From Takakia lepidozioides (lineage: Eukaryota; Streptophyta; Takakiopsida; Takakiales; Takakiaceae): a stretch of 64,000 bases of DNA. The position numbers were made by a program, and so were the translations under genes. Each line of letters begins with the position of its first letter. The stretch's first letter is position 1. Below are positions 25,009 to 35,310 of this stretch, piece by piece. Where the stretch lies: positions 80,332,756-80,396,755 of the forward strand of contig CM060731.1 of assembly GCA_030704615.1 (NCBI GenBank), given 5' to 3'. The notes under the pieces are model-generated. The model saw only the letters and a list, made by a program, of their open reading frames with translations, had not been told where the DNA came from and searched no databases.

Positions 25009-26271
25009 GTTCCAGCCCTTATAAGCACTACTTCATGCGCTCTCCTTGGCCATAACATATATCACATGCCGCTTCAGGAGCCATGCTCTATCTAGGCTTA
25101 TAGTTGAAACCCCAACTCAAAACACGCTCTACAAGTGCCAGACTGTCACCTAAGAGAAAATCAGCCCCTTACCTTCTCTTCTAGCTCTCCATAGCTTAAA
25201 GATGAAAGCTTCAATGGGCTGAATGCATGCTCCACACATGCATCCCCTTCACACAAGAGGTAATATCAGCCCCATATCTTGGCTCCTTGATGCTCTCTAA
25301 AACAAGACTAAGCAATCTATAGCCTTTGCCAAGCTCCTGAAACCCTAAGGTTTACATTTCCAGCCACAAGACACTCCCCTTGTGATGCAAGAGCTCTTCT
25401 TCCAAGCTCTGAAACCCTAGGTGCACATTCCATAGCCTTGTCGCACATCTTAGCTCCTATTCCAGCCCTGCTCTTGCCATGGCAAGAGCCCTCTCAATGC
25501 TGAAGCTCGAGATTGAAACCCAATCTCAACATACTCCACCAAACACTGATTTGCCCAAAGCCAAATCAGCCCTCTCGCTTGGTCTTTTAATCAGCCTTCG
25601 CACAATGAAGCTTGCATTCCCAAGGCTGGTTCTCAGCCACTACAACCTGCTCTTGACTGATCCTCTTCCCAATCGTGCTTGCTCATGCATGTACACAATT
25701 TGAAACCATCAAGGTGCTCTGGAATTACTTGCAGCACGGTGCTTTCATCTCTGAAGCTGAAGATCGAATGCCAAGGTCCACCTTACTTGTAACCAGCATC
25801 GCGTCCGCTTCTAACAACCAAGAGCTCCACGGTGCTCCTTGCATACCAACCTGATTTAACTCATTTTCAAGCAAAAACCACAAGTACTACAACTAACTCG
25901 TATCTGGCACTAACAGATACGAGCTGATCTTTCTCGAGTGATAAATAAGAAGAATACATGCACACAAGCTCTCTCAAACTCATACACTTGCATGTTACCC
26001 ATACACCCCAATAATTCATGGGTGTCCCTTATGGGTGTTCGCAACGTCAACCCCTAAGAGCCAGTTTCCATATAGACCCGATCTCCTCCAATGACGTCAT
26101 CGTTGGAATGGGTTTGACCAAGGGCCCGACCATTGACTTGGCGACGGATCCATCCATGTAGCCACCCGATCTCCCAAGATGAGCTAGTTGCGTTGCCGGT
26201 CTCCTTCTTCCACACATGCTTCACACACACACACTTTGCGTAGGCTGTAGCCGATTCAGAGAATACTAGTC
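25009..26271. other. Intergenic or transposon interior, nothing identified
   Basis: CT-rich sequence with a 74-codon plus-strand frame at 25479-25703 that has no recognisable motif. Confidence 0.35.
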
Positions 26272-26967
26272 ATGAATTCACAAAAGAGGTTTTGGGCGGC
26301 TATGAAGAAGCCAGCCTTCGAACTCGCATTGTTGTGGTTCCCTCTGCACATCGAGTGGGCAGATCAGCACTATGGCCAAAAGCGGGCGTATGCCCGTGAG
26401 TTAGACCGCCGGTTTCCGGGCAATTGGAGTGAGACAAGGGTGATGGACATGGTGGGGCGGAACTTGAAGGACAAGAGGTACCATGCCAGAGAGAGAATTC
26501 GGAAGGCAATGACAAATGGGGTCCAACCCAAACCACCTTTTGGAGTTTCACAGGTTGGCAAATCCTTGAATCATTTCACCTTCCATGTGTTGCATGTGCA
26601 TTAATGAGGTAGATTCGATTCGCTAATTATCCGGGGGGGGGGCAGGCATAGGTATCGTGGGATGCGCTACGACTACGCCAAGCAGCATGGTTGGCAAGCC
26701 CTCATGAAGAACATGGCCAACACGGAGGGGATGAGTGCGCTACAGGGCACTAGTATGGGTGAAGGGGGGGGGGTCATGGCCAGGGATTGGATGAGAGCTC
26801 CGTGGGAGTTAGGAGAACGCCGCTTGTTGTACATGCTCAGGCAAACGGCACGGAGTCATCAGGCTCATCGGATACCTCCGAGTCATCCTCTGAGGATGAG
26901 GATGAGGATGAGGATGACTAGTCGTAGTCCATGTAGGTCCCAGGGTCAGCCTACTGAACCCTTGTGA
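26272..26967 (+). pseudogene. Possible transposon-associated reading frame (CACTA interior), broken
   Basis: Frame 26272-26604 reads RFPGNWSETRVMDMVGRNLK, then DKRYHARERIRKAM, then PKPPFGV. This resembles the N-terminal part of plant transposon second proteins, where a basic KDKR segment is followed by a proline-rich stretch. A second frame, 26662-26967 (RYDYAKQHGWQALMKNM), may continue it after an intron or frameshift. It lies between the two GCGACG-rich blocks, where the interior of a CACTA element would be. The family match is by impression only. Confidence 0.3.
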
Positions 26968-27279
26968 GCAAAGCATTTCAGCTCATTACTTCTAAATATA
27001 TTTCTATCTGTACATATATTTCCATCTTTTCATCTTCCCTCTTAGTCATGTGTTGCACCGGCCTCACCCTTTATTCATGCTTGGTCAAACCTATGCAATA
27101 ACCTATGCTATGTACCCGTTAAATCAGAGCAATGGAATGCTATAAGGTCTTCTAACACACCAAAAACAAACCAGGGAAAAACCAAAAATCATCCCCAATT
27201 CACCCCCCAAAATCAACCCCCAAACACCCCCAACCCCCCCACCAAGCAGCATGCCATGGCAGGGCGTCGATTTCAACAA

Positions 27280-27893
27280 CGCCCATGCAACGGGAATTTC
27301 TGGCTTGCAGGGGGTCGCAAGAGGCGACACCCCGCCGTCGCCACAACCCATTGCGTAGCAACGGCCGACCCCCCCCCCCCCCCCTGCGACTGGTTTTTTT
27401 CCTTGGCGACCTCTGGGGGTCGCTAGGAGCGACGCCGCAGCGTAGCTGTTCCCACTCCCGCCCTGCCCCGCGTTTTCTTTAAAAAAAAAAAATTTATAAA
27501 TATGCGACTCCCGGGAGTCGCTCAAACCCACGGCCGGGCGTCGTAAAGACCGCCTCCCCTACGACGGGGAGGCCCCTGCCAGCGCCTTGGATCGCCAAGT
27601 AGCTACGTCCGGGCGTCGCTAGAGGAGGAGGGGGGCGTGCGACCCCCATCCGTCGCATTTATGCGACGTTATTCCAGCGATGCCCTGGCGACTGACGTGC
27701 TACTCCCGGGCGTCGCTGGAGGAGGAGGGGGGCGTGCGACCCCCATCCGTCGCATTTATGCGACGTTATTCCAGCGACGCCCTGGCGACTGACGTGCTAC
27801 TCCACGGCGTCGCAAAAATAGCCTCCCCGCCTCAGCTGCAAAATGGCTTTTTAGCGACCCGCCCCCCCCCCCCTCCCCCCTTTTCCTGTAGTG
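27280..27893. mobile_element. Second GCGACG/CGTCGC-rich block ending in a CACTA terminus
   Basis: The same hexamers recur, together with long C runs, and the block ends TTTTCCTGTAGTG at 27893 (CACTACAGGAAAA on the minus strand), a typical CACTA-family end. A direct repeat of 97 bp lies inside. This block and the one at 24.4-25.0 kb could be the two subterminal regions of one element, but the left end lacks the matching CACTACAGG sequence. Confidence 0.55.
27620..27810. repeat. 97-bp tandem duplication in the CACTA-like subterminal region
   Basis: The segment around GGAGGGGGGCGTGCGACCCC occurs twice with a 97-bp offset (GCGTGC at 27635 and 27732), nearly identical through GCGACGTTATTCCAGCGA. 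The similarity of the copies implies a recent duplication. Confidence 0.85.
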
Positions 27894-27899
27894 ATCACA

Positions 27900-28290
27900 C
27901 GAGAGCTGAGCCACTTCGATACCTTGGGTTGCAGTGCTGGTGTTCGTATGGTCAAGAGCAGGGTGGCCCAGCATAGCTTGGGTGTGCTCATGGTCCACAA
28001 CAAGAGCATGGACATGCGGAGTGAAAAGAAACATAATTTAAATAAGAATGCAACACTTGGTACAGCCACCCCGTGCATCAAATAGGGCTTCCAAAAACCA
28101 GCGCTCTCCAGGCCGCATAGTGGCAGAAATAATATGCCATGGGGTACAACTTGTTGTGATGCCGATTCCGCGCAGGGCCTAGCCAGAGTACAAGAGGCTC
28201 GAAAGTAACAGGCCATAGAACAGCCCACAAATGAGCAGTAAGGCCTTAGAGCAGCACAGAGAGGTAAGCTTGTTACAAACAAAACCGGAG
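27900..28290. repeat. Direct repeat, copy 1 (partner at 29290-29690)
   Basis: Shares ordered blocks with the partner: GAAAAGAAACATAA against GAGAAGAAACATGA, GCAACACTTGGTACAGCC against ACAACACTTGGTGTAGCC, and GAGGCTCGAAAGTAACAGGC against GAGGCTCGAGAGTAAAAGAC. Clearly diverged. The pair brackets the TAF4-like fragment like degenerate long terminal repeats, though TG...CA ends were not seen. Confidence 0.6.
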
Positions 28291-28324
28291 GTTAACATGA
28301 AGTATCTGAGGGAAGACTTCATAC

Positions 28325-28680
28325 GGTGTGGGTAAATAGAAGAACTTGACTGTTGCAACTGCATTTGCGGTGGCTGTTGTTGCTGTTGCTGTAGATACAT
28401 TTGCCGGAAAGTTTGCACCGAGACCTGATCTCCGGCAATCAATTTGGCACCTCTTACATAATCCTCATTTGTTATCTCAGTTCTTTTGAACTGTTGGTGC
28501 AATGCATTGATCTGCTGGTTCTTCACGGGAGGCAGATGGGGTTGAAGCGAGGGCATTAATGCCCCAAATGAGATGCATTGACTTACGTCACCTGATCGTT
28601 TCAGTGCTCGACCTGGCTGCTGCTGCTGCTGCAAGCCTGGAGATGTTGGTGTTGCAGAAACTGTTGTTGCCCCGCCATAA
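28325..28680 (-). pseudogene. TAF4-like RST-domain fragment with poly-Gln tracts
   Basis: The minus-strand frame reads ISFGALMPSLQPHL, then QQINALHQQFKRTEITNEDY, then VRGAKLIAGDQ, flanked by glutamine runs on both sides. The pattern LMP-x-L, EI-x(2)-E-x-VR, GDQ resembles the RST domain of plant TAF4/TAF4b, subunits of general transcription factor TFIID. Only one exon-sized piece is present, between diverged direct repeats and next to transposon ends, so a captured or duplicated gene fragment is more likely than a working gene. The minus frame 29188-28706 upstream may belong to the same captured piece. Assignment is by motif impression. Confidence 0.35.
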
Positions 28681-29289
28681 GCGATGCTTCTCTGGGATAT
28701 AATTGCTAGCTCACAATGTGGCGCTGCATGAGAGCAACCATATCATCTGGCTTACTAAGTGCTTGTGTAGCCCTCTCTTCAGCTTCCCTGGGTTTTCCCT
28801 TGATCAGTATTACTGCATCTGTAATCTCCTCGTGTGTCTTCATACCACTGATTGTTGAGCGAGCCCCAGGTCCAGTCAAATTAGGGCTTAGACTACCCCA
28901 GCTGGCTTGATGACGCTCATGCAGAGACAGGGGTGGGGCCATTAAATGGCTCTTTTTTAAGATGTTGTAGTTATCAAGTTCATGAGAGGAAGTGCAGTAG
29001 AGTATGGAGCAAGAGCCTGGCCCAAACAGAATGGGATTCATACCTTTCCATGAGAGCTTCAGTCTTATGGACGTTGGTGTGCTTGTACTGAAGATGTTGT
29101 GAGGTAGGGGGCGGCTCGGTTTTGGTGCTGCACAGCTTGCAATAGAGAAATGCTTGCAGGTGGGGGCAGATTTGGGTGTTCCGCTCACCAGTTATACCAC
29201 ATTACTCGGCAGTATTTGGGCGAGCACCTAAGTACCCCATCTCATGCTCGTTATCCCGCGTGTCTCCAGCATCACGCATGCGCTGAAGC

Positions 29290-29690
29290 AGACCGCAACG
29301 TTGGGGAGCTGTGTTGGTGCTCACATTTTCAAGTAGCGTGGTGGAACATGGCTGGCGTTTGCTCGTGGTGCATGGAGAGTGCGTTGGCAGGTGATGTGAG
29401 AAGAAACATGATGTTGAGAATACAACACTTGGTGTAGCCTCCCCTCACAACACGAAAGGTAGCTAGGGACCAACGTCCTCTAGATTGAGTAGCGGCACTG
29501 GCAGTATGCGGGGGGGGGGGGGGGGGGGGGGTGAAGTAGGCTTTGACGCCGAGTCTATGAGGGGCCTGACTTGAGCATGAGAGGCTCGAGAGTAAAAGAC
29601 GATAGAATAACCCACACATGAGCATCAGAGCCTTAAAGAAGCATCTCTGGATGAGCTTGCTAAGAGCGAATCTTGTGGCCGGCATGAGTC
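29290..29690. repeat. Direct repeat, copy 2 (partner at 27900-28290)
   Basis: Second copy of the diverged repeat described at 27900-28290, in the same orientation. It is interrupted by a run of about 20 G at 29510-29531, which may be inexact in the assembly. Confidence 0.6.
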
Positions 29691-29905
29691 TGGAGGGAGG
29701 CGCTATCACGCCGTGCTTCAAGCCTTGGAAGGAGAGCGCAACTTGCGAAGAGAGGGGGGTGTCTTCGGCCTGGTCGAGAGGTCTCCGAGAACGCCTGGCG
29801 GGCTTCTTCAACACAAAAAATAAGCCAAGGATGGGTATCCCGGGTATGCCGGATTTCCAAGGGAGAACCTTGTGTTGATGAGATCTCTGGGTGAACCGTA
29901 GCGTC

Positions 29906-30112
29906 TCATGAGCCTGCGCAAGGACACCAGCTGGTGGTGGTGCCGGTTCCGAACTCTTTGAGAGGGAATTTGGGCAGTAAAAACCGCTCTAAGAACATCA
30001 AAACATAGCTTAAAAGAAGCCCTTTAAGACGCTGATAGAGCAAATTGATAGTGGGAGGGAGAATACTAGGAGAACTCCTCACAGAAGCAGAATAGACAGC
30101 AGCAGAAGCCAT
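29906..30112 (-). pseudogene. Possible start of a plastid-targeted gene (transit-peptide-like), fragment
   Basis: From the ATG at 30112 the minus strand reads MASAAVYSASVRSSPSILPP, Ala/Ser-rich and acid-poor like a plastid transit peptide, preceded by a CT-rich leader and GCCGCCGCC before the ATG. No mature domain follows in this interval. A captured 5' exon is one explanation; chance is another. Confidence 0.25.
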
Positions 30113-30300
30113 GGCGGCGGCCCTTGCTAAGAGTAGAGGCCAAGGCAAAGTAGTGGGGCCGCTAGAGAGAAGACGGAAAGAACACGTAAGGGCTAAAAGA
30201 ATAGCAGGACCCTAGAAGATAGTCATGGTTACAGAGTTTGGCGGTGAAACGGCGGGGAGACGGAGGAGGAGTGCTTGGTAATCTTTTCTTATGAATTAAG

Positions 30301-30420
30301 ACGATTTGTTTGTTTGTTTGTTTTGTCACATTGAGATGTCCCAAACCGCGAGGCCCCAACACTGGTGCTTGGTACCGTTGGAATGCCGGCCTCGATGAGG
30401 AGGGGTGCACCGTCTTGGTC
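30301..30420 (-). repeat. Inverted repeat arm 1 with an (AAAC)n-type tail
   Basis: Complement of the segment at 30997-31119: both contain GGTGCACCCCTCCTCATCGA, CCAAGCACC, GCGGTTTGGGA and end in AAAC/AAAAC units. Two copies of a short retroelement-like sequence in opposite orientations, 0.6 kb apart. Confidence 0.75.
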
Positions 30421-30814
30421 TAGTTAGTGCATAGTACTATGTCATCTTCTTGGAGTGTTGTGATAGCCGGAAGTAAATTGACATCAAATTGATTCTTTGA
30501 TGCCAAATCCTTGTTGTGAAGTAAGATGCAAAGTCGTAGCTACAACTATAGAAGCGCCTACCATTGAGGCTTGTAAGGTGGATGTCTTTAAAGCATATAT
30601 GGATGGAGGTATTGGGGATTTTAAAATTATCTTGAAGTGTTCCTATGTCGTTGGCCCAAGTGTCCAGGGTCATGTAAGCCCAAGTACAATCTCCTATGCA
30701 TTCAAGTGCGTCTCCTATGTCTAGGCCCAAGTATGATCTCTAGGGTAGCCTCTGCCGTTGGCCCAAGTGTCCAATGTCATATAAGTCATCCAAGTCTAAT
30801 CAATTTTTTTCACG

Positions 30815-30998
30815 GAATCTACGACCTGATTTGAACCGGAGACCTTTTCCTTGATATCTCCCCCATCGAGGCTCCGATCATTGTCCCATGAATGTCCACT
30901 TTTCCATTTTTGCTGATTTTTGGACATGATTTTTGTGAAGTGACCCAAAGCACTTGAAATTCCACATCTCCCACACCGCAGGTCCAAAAATCATGAGA
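30815..30998 (-). mobile_element. SINE-like repeat, copy 1
   Basis: On the minus strand it runs from TTTTTGGACCTGCGGTGTGG through GGAGCCTCGATGGGGGAGAT to CTCCGGTTCAAATC, which resembles a Pol III B box, and then to an A-rich stretch. It pairs with 31599-31774, same orientation. An A box was not convincing and the B box lies close to the tail, so the class is uncertain. Confidence 0.4.
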
Positions 30999-31119
30999 CC
31001 AAGCCGGTGCACCCCTCCTCATCGAGGGCTTTCCAACGGCACCAAGCACCGGGGTTGGGGCCCCGCGGTTTGGGAGATCTCAACGACACTACAAACAAAA
31101 CAAAACAAAACAAACAAAC
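30997..31119 (+). repeat. Inverted repeat arm 2 with an (AAAAC)n tail
   Basis: Partner of 30301-30420. It ends in ACAAACAAAACAAAACAAAA, the kind of short tandem A-rich tail left by retroposition. Confidence 0.75.
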
Positions 31120-31598
31120 TGGCTTCCTTCATATATTGACTAGGGTAGCCTGTGCCGTTGGCCCAAGTGTCCAGTGTCATCTAAATCCAAATGCAATCCC
31201 CTATGTATCTAGAGACCCTCATGTTTGGGAGATCTAGGCCTAGGGTAGCTTGCTGTTGGCCCATGTGTTAAGAATTGAAATCTAAGTCCAAGTGCAATGA
31301 TCCCCTATGTATTCAAGTAGCGTCTCATATGTCAAGGCCCATGTGTGAAGAATTGAAAACTAAGCCAAGTGCAATTTCTTATGTATCCAAGTGGGTCTCC
31401 TATGTCGAGGCCCAAGTGCGACCTCTAGTGTAGCCTATGCCGTTGGCCCATGCGTGAAGAATTGAAATCTAAGCCCAAGTGCAATCTTCTATCCATGTAT
31501 CCAAGTGTATCTCCCATGTACATGCCCAAGTGTCCAGTGTCATCTAAGTCCAAGTGCAATCCCATATCCAATCAATTTTTTATTTTTTATTTTTCAGA

Positions 31599-31774
31599 GA
31601 GCCTACAACCAGATTTGAACCGGAGACCTTTCCCTTGATATCTCTCTTGTCGAGGCTCCAACCATTGTCCCAGGAATGCCTACTTTGCCTTTGTTTTGCT
31701 ATTATTTGTGAATTTCCAGCGACCAAAATTACTTGGAATTCCGGATCTCCCACACCGCAGGTCCAAAAATCACC
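31599..31774 (-). mobile_element. SINE-like repeat, copy 2
   Basis: Minus-strand copy carrying GGGACAATGGTTGGAGCC, then AAGGTCTCCGGTTCAAATC (B-box-like), then an A-rich tail GAAAAATAAAAAATAAAAAA. Clearly homologous to 30815-30998, with a longer, cleaner tail. Confidence 0.45.
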
Positions 31775-31784
31775 GAGACTACAA

Positions 31785-32130
31785 TTGATTCAATGTCTTT
31801 GAAAATAGCATGATACATTACCCTATGCACTCACTATCTCACATTCAATTGGAGGCATACTAATATCACATATTACATCAGAGCCCTATGAGGTCAATTA
31901 TACCACATTCCCCTTGACTATAATTGATTCAATGTCTTTCTATGTACCATAGTACAATAGCACTATGCACAGCTAACTATACCTCACATTCAATTGGAGG
32001 CATACTAATATCACAGATTGTACGAGAGCCCTGTGCTCGGTCAATTGCACCAGAACCCTGTAACTACCACATCACAACAATTGGAGGCATATTAAATACA
32101 TAGATCTACCATAGCCCATTCAGGCTCTTT
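31785..32130. repeat. Imperfect tandem repeat, about 140-bp period
   Basis: ATTGATTCAATGTCTTT (31785 and 31924) and CATTCAATTGGAGGCATACT (31842 and 31989) each recur in order, showing an approximately 140-147-bp tandem duplication with drift. Confidence 0.65.
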
Positions 32131-32459
32131 GTAAAGTAGTTCTATATTGTAATTGCAATATACCACACTACAACAACACTACGTGCACACATTGTACCAC
32201 AATAGTACATTTGGTTCATCTCTTTGTAATGTAATTGTACAATCATGTACCACAGCAGAGTATCACAGCAGTACATTTCCTCAATTATATGTGGAAATCA
32301 TCAATTGTACCACGCCAATACATTTCATTCATGCTCTTTGCAATCAAGGCCTCTTGACACACCTCATCTTAACCTAGTCACATGGGTAACAGTGAAGTCT
32401 TCACAACACTTTAGTACCTACGATTGCAATGGTAGAAAAATAATTAATCATGTCGCATG

Positions 32460-34479
32460 AGATCCACACACCGTTGAGATAAGCAGAATGTCGATCATTT
32501 ATCTTTGTGTTGCATTGCAGATCCAATGCTTTTCAACCCATCACTGATGTTTGACAATATGGCAATGTATCCAGCTCCTACATCCTTGGTGACTTGTATT
32601 TTGTTCCTTTCCCAACTATAGAGTTTCTTTGTGGCGTTTGTTATCTTGAATTTGAGCATCCATCATGGCGGCGACCATTTTCTCTTGGTTGGCTTGGAGA
32701 ACCGTGGTCAAGCCTTCCGCTCATTTAGGATAGAGTCGTCGACGTTTTGTAGTGGATGACGAAATCTCAATCAACTCCTCAGAGGACGAATCAGACGCAC
32801 TACCTAGTGAACACGACATTGTTTCCAAAATTCGTCATCAGACAAAATTCCTACGTATACTATGCGCACTGATATGCACTTGCGGGGAAGCGGTGATGTT
32901 ATCTCTCGGTCTGGCCATGGCAGAAGTGTCGGTTGGAAGATCATCTGATTCTATAACCTTGGAGGTCTTCACAATCCATTGTGATAAATCATCAAAGACT
33001 TCTTGGTGAAGATATGTTTTAGGCATCTAATTGGTATCTTTTCTTTTCTTGGGGGGTCATTTGGTAATAGGATTTCCTTCCACTAGGGATTTTCTTTTCA
33101 TAGTCCCAGACCTTACAGAAGTATGAAGATGTCCCTTCCCATTTGTCTTGACATTGTTGTGCACTTCTTAAAACACCTTGTTGAAAATGTCATGCCTTTT
33201 CAACCATCTGGCACTTGTAAGTAGCAGGTTGATGCAAGGTTTTGGAGCCTGATTGAGGACCATGTCTGGTCTAGTCGCTTCGCTTTGCAGCTAGCAAAAC
33301 CATCATCTTATAAAGCAATAATGTCATTTTCTTGTAAACCCTGACTGTAATGCATCCTATTGAGCTCCAAATTTGGTGGTGTCATCATTTGAACCATTTT
33401 CCACTGTTGGTGTTCCATTTGTTTTCACTATTGGTGTTTCATACAGTGCATATGAGTCTTCTTTATTCAGCATAGCCATCATATTCACTTTTCGATGTGG
33501 TCGCCAAAGTACGCAATGAAGGGAAAACCAAGAAAAGACGCGAAGAGAGAGATCTCCTCGGCCGGTGATCGCAAAATCCAACGTTCTATAGTTGGTGAAA
33601 CATTAGGACCCGGTCTCCCAACTTTCAGCTTCTCACGGAGAGTTGGAAGTCGGACCCGAGATAGGGTTTGGGTCCGGCCACATAGGAGTGCCCGGAGGAC
33701 GTTCAAAACCCGGTCATGACATCAGCTTTTGGTCAGGTCTCACCACATGGAAGGACGCCGTAATTGGGTGGCCTGCAGAGCCCGTGGGTGGACTGTAACA
33801 CGGCGCTGCCTACCACGTAGATGGTCAACTCAAAGGTTGGGCCAAAATCTGGGACCCCACAAAAATCCTACAGGCTGGAGCTTTAAGGTTATTATTATTT
33901 TTTGGCTGGACAGACTACCGGATGAGTCAGGTTGCGGGCTGTAAAATTGCTTTAGGGATGGATGAATTCCATCCACAGATCCACAAAAGTTACAAAAATC
34001 TGGATGATATATGGTGCGGGTCGCGTAGGCAGCTGTTAAGGGTTAAGAAACAATCATTTTTCCGTCCCCAAGGCCAACCCGGACATTGTAGGAGACATTT
34101 TACTTTGAAAATATTCTTATCGTTCTCAATCTATGAACGCCGATGGTTGTGGGTTTAACAGGATTTTGTACTGTTTGATTCTAACAAAATCTGATGTTGC
34201 AAAATTTAGGCATGTGGAATCGAGTACACTAGTTGTTGAGCGTCTCTCTTGATTTTCATGTCTCATGTGATATGCATGCTCTATGAGCAATGGAAGCTCA
34301 AATCTGCAGGTAATGAGCGTTTGTTTGTGAATAAGGGTCCCGAATTCTGGCGGGGTTATTCTTGGAGGTAGAAAAAAAGGAGAGGATTGGAGCGGCCAAC
34401 AGGGAGGGAATTCTGCACGAGTGTTGGAATGGGTGATATTTGAGGCCACGTGTAGAGGCTAGCATAGAAGTACGATATG
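32460..34479. other. Intergenic; one unidentified open frame
   Basis: The plus-strand frame 32752-33009 starts MDDEISINSSEDESDALPSE, an acidic, Ser-rich N terminus, but no domain follows and no splice partner was found. The remainder holds nothing I recognise. Confidence 0.3.
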
Positions 34480-35310
34480 TGAGACGGTGGGCCCTCCTTC
34501 TAATTTTAGAGCTTTCCAAGGATTTCCACATAAAGGCGTGGGCCATTTCTAGAAGGCTCCACCACTGCCTTAAGAGAGTACATAAAAAGGCTCAGGTGTA
34601 ATGTGTCCTAGAGGGTTCTTCCGCCTCCGCCTCCGCCTTGCTCTGGTGGCTCTGCAAGGAGCCCCCCTTAAAAAATGTAAATTTGGAACCTAAACCATCT
34701 TCAAATGAATATAAATGGCGGTGGGCCCTCCTCCTGACAAGTCTCACTGTGTCAATCGGTCGGGACCATGTGGCTATCAACTTTGTCAATAATTGCTTAG
34801 GGTTGTTTCATGGACAAGCTCTGGCTATTTGTGATATAGAAAAGCTCATAGTAGAATAATGCGAGGAATTGGTATTCTCCCCATAGTTGGGCATGACTAC
34901 TTTGCTTTTAAGGAAAGATAACTATTCTATAACAAAATGCAAAATGTCAACCAAAAAAGCGGCCAGCTAAATATCACCTAGCCTGCTATCACTACTTACA
35001 AACAGCCCATTGAAATCAAAGTCAGAAAGGTGGGAACACATGATATTTAGGCACCAAAAAGAACCAAGGACACTGAAAAGTTTGAGCAAAAACACCAAAA
35101 ACACACATGCCACATAGACCGAAAAATGGAAAATGATTCAAGTTCCAATTTGCATTTTTAAGTAGGGGTCCTACATGTAGAGCCCACCAAAGTAAGGTTG
35201 AGGCGGGAGCGTAGGCCATGCAGAGCAAAGCCCTCCCCCTCCTTTATATATCTTGTCAAAAACGGCGGCCCGCCCTCCGGTGGTGGAGCCTTCCAAAAGG
35301 TTGATCCCCT
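34480..35310. mobile_element. Long-armed foldback element
   Basis: The left arm (about 34540-34720) and right arm (about 35110-35310) are inverted copies. GAAGGCTCCACCAC at 34546 faces its complement at 35280, and the stretch CTCTGGTGGCTCT...CTTAAAAAATGTAAAT...GGAAC faces a complementary stretch at about 35130-35210. No protein is encoded. The arms are diverged, and the exact ends and target duplication were not resolved. Confidence 0.5.

Larger units (their letters stand above)
30640..31570. repeat. Degenerate satellite-like repeats (GGCCCAAGTGTCC / CCTATGTATCCAAGTG)
   Basis: Phrases such as CCGTTGGCCCAAGTGTCCAG, AGTCCAAGTGCAATC and CTCCTATGT-CAAGGCCC recur irregularly throughout, in the same orientation, interrupted by other repeats. 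No coding potential. Confidence 0.65.

Noticed and set aside
29510-29531. G run of about 20 bases
   Set aside because: Could be quadruplex-forming, but homopolymer length is unreliable in assemblies and nothing nearby gives it a role.
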